From NCBI GenBank assembly GCA_001632425.1, contig KV425679.1, forward strand, positions 42,027 to 53,047: a stretch of 11,021 nt of DNA. The letters are read 5' to 3'. A program made the position numbers and the translations under genes. Origin of the DNA: Neolentinus lepideus HHB14362 ss-1. Lineage: Eukaryota > Basidiomycota > Agaricomycetes > Gloeophyllales > Gloeophyllaceae. The first letter of the stretch is position 1. Each line of letters opens with the position of its first letter. The notes beneath the pieces were generated by a model. That model saw nothing but the letters and a program-made list of their open reading frames with translations. It had not been told where the DNA came from and made no database searches. Positions 7,398 through 11,021 of the stretch are shown piece after piece.

Positions 7398-8790
7398 GCT
7401 CTCAATGGCGTGCAGCACGTACTGGTACCTGGCATGTCCACCCTCGCTCGACGCTCCCACTCCTTTCCATTGATGTCGACATTCATTTCGCAATGTATGC
7501 ATAGAAATTTGCCTTGTGAGCGACCTATTGCATGTGTTGGATCACTTTCAGTCTTCCCTTCGCTTGGACGCGGTGCCTCGCCTTACCTTTGGTGCAGTCA
7601 AGACCTTCTGCAACGAATTTCTCCTGGTGACGGACCTCTCGTGGACGCGTTACACCCTTGTTACTCTCGACATATCTTACACCTGTCGACTGGCACTAGA
7701 CCACCCGATCCTGTCGTCAATGTCATGCCGCGGTTAACAATATATATACAGAAATTCACCCGGGAACCGACATCTCGTGTCAGCATAGTGCTGTTGCCGC
7801 TGTCGGCAGGCTCTCCCGTGCTGTATTGCATTGCCCAATGGGCAATGTATATACAGAAACTCATCCGGTGACCAACCTCTTGTGGGCACTTTGCGCCCTG
7901 CCTGCCTTTTCCCCGAACATCCTTTCCTGTCACCGACATCATGCTCGGATCGACAATATATATACAGAAGTCTGCCCGGAAACCAATGTCTCGAGGGCGC
8001 GCAGCACCCTTACTGCTCTTGACTGGCTCCCCCACCGTGCCATCAATGCACTGTCATCCATTCGACAATATACACACAGAAATTCATGTGGTGGCAGACC
8101 TCTTGTGGCCGTGTAGTGCCCGCAATGTTCTCTGCTTTGCCTTCCCGCTCGCTGTCCACTGCCTTTCACGCTGTCGACACCCCACTGCCAACCGATGCTT
8201 CGTGGGTGCGCAGCGCCCTCGTTACTCTCTCACGCTGTCGACACCCTCTCTTGTGTGTTCGACAATATATAGACAGAAATTCTTCCGGTGGCCGACCTCT
8301 TATGGGCGCGTGGTGCCCGCAATGCTCCCTTCAGCTTCTCGCCTACTGTCGACCTCCTTTCACGCTCTCGATGTTACGCCCATATCGAGAAAGTATATAC
8401 AGAATCTCTTCCGGTGACCGACATCTCACGGGCACGTAGTGCCCTCGTCACGCACGGCTTTGTATCCCATTTTTTGTGCTTCATATGCTCTCCGTACAGA
8501 AATATGTCTGGCAAATGATGCATCGTGGGCGCGGAGCGCCCTCCCTCCTCTTCGCTCTGTACTCTCCCTTTCGACAACACCAAGGTCTCTTCAACAATAA
8601 TATATACGGATCTTCATCCGGTGACTGACACTCTCGATATCCTTCGCTAGTCTTCTGCGCAACTTGTCGTGTGCTTACTCTGGTTTGACATCACCACACC
8701 TTCAACAAAGGCTATATTGATCGATTTCTGGTGGTCTACCTTCTGGTCCAGCTATACAGAGTCAAGGGAGGCGTGGAACGCCTCCCTCGC
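7361..8790 (+). repeat. Array of diverged modules headed by TATATACAG-type acceptors
   Basis: Copies are visible with their TATA part at about 7366, 7491, 7739, 7846, 7956, 8066, 8265, 8391, 8495, 8597 and 8752; headless copies lie at about 7610 and 8191. Most neighbours are 105-128 bp apart. The consensus order is TCGACAATATATACAG, AAATTCATCCGGTGACCGAC, CTCTTGTGGGCGCGTAGTGC, then a pyrimidine-rich variable stretch. In one frame the second part reads N-S-S-G-D-R-P-L-V-G-A, often with TAG next (copies at 7739, 8066, 8391). Most copies end this part in a short GGGC...GCCC hairpin. The copies are too diverged and too widely spaced for a CRISPR array or simple satellite. The heads match the 3' ends of the intact introns at 8935-8997 and 9134-9202, so the array probably arose from duplicated 3' splice site plus exon start. 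Confidence 0.8.
7829..7847. repeat. 19-bp perfect palindrome CATTGCCCAATGGGCAATG
   Basis: Nine-base arms are exactly complementary around one central A. It sits directly against the TATATACAG head of the array copy at 7846 and contains a CCAAT pentamer. The other array copies do not have it. Confidence 0.8.
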
Positions 8791-8904
8791 TCTCTTTGAT
8801 TCAGCGCTGAACTACGACGATGACAACACCCGCGTTGGACAGTGTCACAACGGATCATCGTCCCGCGATCAGGACTTGATTTATGACAGCGGAGTTGATG
8901 CGCG

Positions 8905-9060
8905 CTGTGTCTGGTTGAGTGGTATCTATGTCTCGTACGTGTTGCTATTGCAATCCGACTTCCTCTCGCTGGTGCTGACCTTTTCGACAATATATAGATG
9001 GATCGCCATCCGGCGAACAGCATTTTGATGATCTGGAACACTACGAAATCGCGAACGCGC
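8905..9060 (+). repeat. Long module copy 1 (exon-intron-exon)
   Basis: Direct repeat of about 9106-9260. Shared landmarks are TCTCGTACGTGT, TTCCTCTCG, GCTGACCTTTTCGA, TATATAG, CATCCGGCGA/CTTCCGGCGA, GATCTGGAAC and CGCGAACGC. It differs at the acceptor by four extra bases (ATGG). Confidence 0.85.
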
Positions 9061-9281
9061 ACAATATTCTCTTGCACCGACCACGATGTGTTGCGTGCTG
9101 TCTCTGGCTGCTAGCAAACACTATCTACATCTCGTACGTGTCATTTTCATTATCCGATTTCCTCTCGACATTGCTGACCTTTTCGATGTTATATATATAT
9201 AGATCGCCTTCCGGCGAGCTGCCTTCTATTGATCTGGAACGCTACGAGACCGCGAACGCACGCCATCTTCGCCTACACTGA
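8928..9281 (+). CDS. Small spliced gene candidate built from two array modules
   Basis: Exons 8928-8934, 8998-9133 and 9203-9281 join to 73 residues and a TGA. The introns, 8935-8997 and 9134-9202, are textbook: GTACGTG, GCTGACC, then TATATAG. The product contains an internal duplication, SPSGEQHFDDLEHYEIANA and SPSGELPSIDLERYETANA, separated by a hydrophobic Cys-containing stretch (CVACCLWLLANTIYIS). Several differences between the two copies are at third codon positions, so the frame was probably under selection. The first exon would be only seven bases (ATG TCT C). A longer upstream frame (8669-8934, ending ARCVWLSGIYVS, clearly related to the hydrophobic stretch) joins out of frame by one base, so the larger gene may be broken. 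Function unknown. Confidence 0.4.
9106..9260 (+). repeat. Long module copy 2 (exon-intron-exon)
   Basis: Partner of 8905-9060, about 200 bp downstream, with the same donor, branch point and acceptor layout. The TATATA run before the acceptor is longer in this copy (9190-9202). Confidence 0.85.
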
Positions 9282-9419
9282 CCTCGAACACGCACGATCT
9301 TTTCCTGCACCAATTGCGATCTCGTCAATGTCCTAACGGTTCCACCTCGGTATCGCAAACTCGGTGTTCATTTATGTGTCACCTTACGGCGGCTAGCTTG
9401 GATATCATGCAGCGGCGAG

Positions 9420-9559
9420 GGGGTTGAGATATCTTGTGTACGTGATTCGGGTGTGTTTCGCTGTCTTCTTGCATCTGAGATTCACTGACTATTGTCCAGA
9501 CATTCTGCTCTGCATCACCATGGTGACGGGTGCACTCGTGAGGGCAGCGGGATCAAAAG
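9420..9559 (+). repeat. Second exon-intron duplication, copy 1
   Basis: Direct repeat of 9562-9707. Shared parts are GTACGTGATTCGG, GTGTTTC, TGTCTTCTTGCATCT, a 3' splice site, ATCACC, GGTGACGGGTGCA and AGGGCAGCGGGATCA. Each copy carries one intron (9438-9499 here, 62 nt, ACTGAC branch). The exon contains the palindrome TCACCATGGTGA (9515-9526). Confidence 0.9.
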
Positions 9560-9926
9560 CGAGGGGGCTAGATGTCTCTCGTACGTGATTCGGATGTGTT
9601 TCATTGTCTTCTTGCATCTCGGATTGCATTAACATGATCATTGTGCAGACAGCCTCCCCACATCACCGCGGTGACGGGTGCATTCATTAGGGCAGCGGGA
9701 TCAGAAGGTATGTCGAAGTGGTAATCTATTTTATGTGTCTCAACTTACGAACATTGCGCCCTACAGGTTTTCCATCTCGGAAAGCTATCAGGCTTCTTAC
9801 CGGCCTCATATCGTACTCTCCCGAGGTAAACTGTTCAGTCTTAATTTCTCGACTGTAACTTTGTTTCAGACCACAACTCATGTATTAGAACCACTCGTAG
9901 TGTACACACTTGTAGCAATAGGGTAG
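9500..9926 (+). pseudogene. Exons of a membrane-like protein, possibly broken by one base
   Basis: Exons 9500-9580, 9649-9707, 9767-9825 and 9870-9926 are separated by introns with canonical ends: GTACGT, GTATGT or GTAAAC donors and TGCAG, TACAG or TTCAG acceptors. The last three exons join in frame: ITAVTGAFIRAAGSE, then GFPSRKAIRLLTGLISYSPE, then TTTHVLEPLVVYTLVAIG and TAG. The first exon encodes the paralogous ITMVTGALVRAAGSK in the same local frame, but joining it to the next is off by one base, so either the donor is misplaced or the copy is damaged. The peptide is moderately hydrophobic with small residues, suggesting a membrane-associated segment. Upstream exons beyond 9437 are not resolved. 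No family recognised. Confidence 0.4.
9562..9707 (+). repeat. Second exon-intron duplication, copy 2
   Basis: Partner of 9420-9559; its intron is 9581-9648 (68 nt, ATTAAC branch, TTGTGCAG). The exon keeps the palindrome as TCACCGCGGTGA (9663-9674), with both central bases changed together. Confidence 0.9.
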
Positions 9927-10234
9927 AGATATTCATACGCGAGCGAGAGCAGGCTTTAGGGCCGGCTCTCGCTCGAAAAATCAAAAATAGACAAGGGAGG
10001 GATGCACTAACTCGAGGCGCTCAATCATTTCCGTGGGAATTCGACTTTGCCGAGGAAAAAAGAACCAGCAAAGGTTCCCCCTTCCTCAACAATGTCAATA
10101 GAAATGAGCACGTACCTCGCAGATGGGCAGAGAGTGAAAATGCAAACCACGCACCCACCACGAACATCCTATACACCAAATTTGAAAGCCCTCCCCAATA
10201 TCGCAACACCCGACCCCGACCCCCGCCCTCAAGA
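9927..10234. other. Gap between convergent transcripts
   Basis: Holds the hairpin at 9940-9975 followed by an A-rich stretch, and the 3' flank of the minus-strand gene that ends at 10235. No coding frame with support is seen. A GTACGTGCTC donor-like site on the minus strand at about 10114 could belong to a 3'-UTR intron. Confidence 0.5.
9940..9975. terminator. Strong GC-rich hairpin between convergent genes
   Basis: CGAGCGAGAGC (9940-9950) is exactly complementary to GCTCTCGCTCG (9965-9975). Inside, after one A-G mismatch, GGC pairs with GCC around the loop TTTAGG. AAAAATCAAAAATAG follows. It begins 14 bases after the stop codon at 9926. Fungal genes do not use intrinsic terminators, so a 3'-end structure, a replication or transcription pause site or a remnant of an inverted duplication are equally possible. 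Confidence 0.4.
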
Positions 10235-11021
10235 TCAAGACAACACCTTCACCCACTCCTTCGCCCCCTTCTTCAAGCACCGCTCCAGATCCTCGCCCAC
10301 CAGCATCCTATTCGTCTCGACGTCGTCCATGTCTTCGCCGTGCAGCCTCAGCACGTCCAGGATGGCGCCTGCGAGGTCTGGGCCGCGTTTGATTGGTTCT
10401 TGGGATGTCCACCTGGTGAAGATTGAATATGGGGAGACGGGAAAGATTGAACAAGTGGAAATGGGGCGGGTTAAATGCGGGGAGATGGGGAAGATTGAAT
10501 GAGGAAGATGCGACGCGGAATGCAACAAAAACTGGGACTCGAACGCACCTCGGCTTATCCACCACCCCCGGTTTCGCCTTCCGCCAACAAATCTCCCACA
10601 TCCTATACGCCGCGATATCGAGGCGCGCGTCGGGCGAGAACGCGAGCGGGAGCTTGTCCGAGGTCACGCGCGACGATATCGCGGACGCCTGCGCTGCGCC
10701 GGTCCAGGAGGAGGCTGCCCAGACTGCGTTGATCTCGAAGGGCTGTGAGTAAGTAAGTAAATAAGGATTTAAATTAGTGGATAAGAAAGAGGCACGTACC
10801 CCGGTGATGAAGGTGAAGACGTCGAACGTGAGGACAAAGGGCAGCATCGCGGTGGAGACAATGCCGTTGCGGATGGCGCCGGCCTTTGCTTTTTTGATGA
10901 GGTCGGTGAAGAGGGCCTTGACGTCTTCGGCCGAGTAGGACGCGGGGTAGATCATCCGGAGCTGAATTGTCTAGATGTGAGTGCGAATATTTAGTGCAGT
11001 GGGAAGACACACCTCTTTGAG
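10235..11021 (-). CDS. C-terminal 180 residues of a conserved-looking protein with one hydrophobic segment; 5' part outside
   Basis: Exons 11021-11013, 10961-10800, 10742-10549 and 10412-10235 (TGA) join without a frame break; the introns are 51, 57 and 136 nt with donors GTGTGT, GTACGT and GTGCGT and acceptors TTCAG, CACAG and CCAG. Third codon positions are overwhelmingly C or G in the two middle exons, the strongest coding signal in the window. Visible residues 6-17 read MIYPASYSAEDV, then a helical basic stretch (KALFTDLIKKAKAGAIRNG), a hydrophobic segment at about 35-57 (ending DVFTFITG), an Ala/Ser-rich part (INAVWAASSWTGAAQASAI), EICWRKAKPG, and a charged C-terminus (GEDMDDVETN, EDLERCLKKGAKEWVKVLS). 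The order Tyr-Pro motif, basic helix, hydrophobic segment faintly recalls the fungal mitochondrial K+/H+-exchange-related family (Pfam Mit_KHE1), but I would not assign it. Location is probably membrane-bound. It converges with the transcript ending at 9926. Confidence 0.9.
10413..10548 (-). repeat. Long third intron made of short pyrimidine-rich repeats
   Basis: This intron is more than twice as long as the other two of the gene. On the plus strand AAGATTGAA or close variants occur three times (about 10419, 10444 and 10490), mixed with GGGGAGA and GGGGCGGG; as transcribed it is C/T-rich. Local duplication within the intron explains its length. Confidence 0.7.

Noticed and set aside
7410..8439. 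Several overlapping frames of 63-158 codons on both strands
   Set aside because: They are readings of the repeat array in different frames, rich in C, S, P and H, ending at shared repeat positions.
7361..8790. CRISPR-like repeat array
   Set aside because: Repeats are highly diverged, spacing is irregular, the genome is eukaryotic and no cas genes are present.
8736..9117. Minus-strand frames opposite the long modules
   Set aside because: They are antisense to exons with good plus-strand splice signals and have Arg/Ser-rich composition.
9190..9202. TATATATATATAG as a microsatellite
   Set aside because: It is the 3' end of an intron-like interval shared with other modules; only its length varies.

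Overview
The window looks like nuclear DNA of a filamentous basidiomycete, probably an Agaricomycete (inference). The clearest gene has short introns (51, 57 and 136 nt) with GTRNGT donors and a codon choice rich in third-position C/G, and fungal-type introns with CTRAY-like branch points occur throughout. There are no bacterial operons, ribosome binding sites, rRNA or convincing tRNA.

Layout. At the left edge (1-39, minus) is the N-terminus of a gene that leaves the window, with its upstream region to about 230. Positions 230-1076 hold no gene I can support. A GC-rich frame at 1077-1583 (plus) has coding-like composition but no ATG. From about 1700 to 4060 the minus strand carries a dense series of intron-like intervals. 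Between 2302 and 2984 it contains a tandem duplication of about 340 bp that copied exons and introns together. Exon fragments at 3432-4064 (minus), 4392-4511 (plus) and 4918-5112 (minus) are plausible but cannot be joined into one product.

A CpG-depleted island at 5581-6300 stands out from its CpG-rich surroundings. It is rich in inverted repeats and ends at a nearly perfect 84-nt hairpin (6300-6383). To its right come a TATA box, an exon with a membrane segment, and a three-exon candidate gene (6857-7397).

The last exon of that candidate runs into the most unusual part of the window: at least 12 diverged modules from 7361 to 9281, mostly 105-128 bp apart. Each begins with a splice-acceptor-like TATATACAG/TATATAG, followed by a short stretch that in one frame reads N-S-S-G-D-R-P-L-V-G-A, and many then have a small GGGC...GCCC hairpin. 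The last two modules keep complete introns and a shared reading frame. A second exon-intron duplication (9420-9707) leads into exons ending at 9926. A strong hairpin (9940-9975) then lies between this transcript and the convergent gene at the right edge.

The right-edge gene (10235-11021, minus, 5' part outside) is the only confident protein gene: four exons, 180 residues visible, with one hydrophobic segment. I cannot name it. Most of the rest looks like decayed or rapidly rearranging accessory sequence whose recurring theme is local duplication of exon-plus-intron modules. All exon calls outside the right-edge gene are inferences from splice signals, frame and composition, without homology support.
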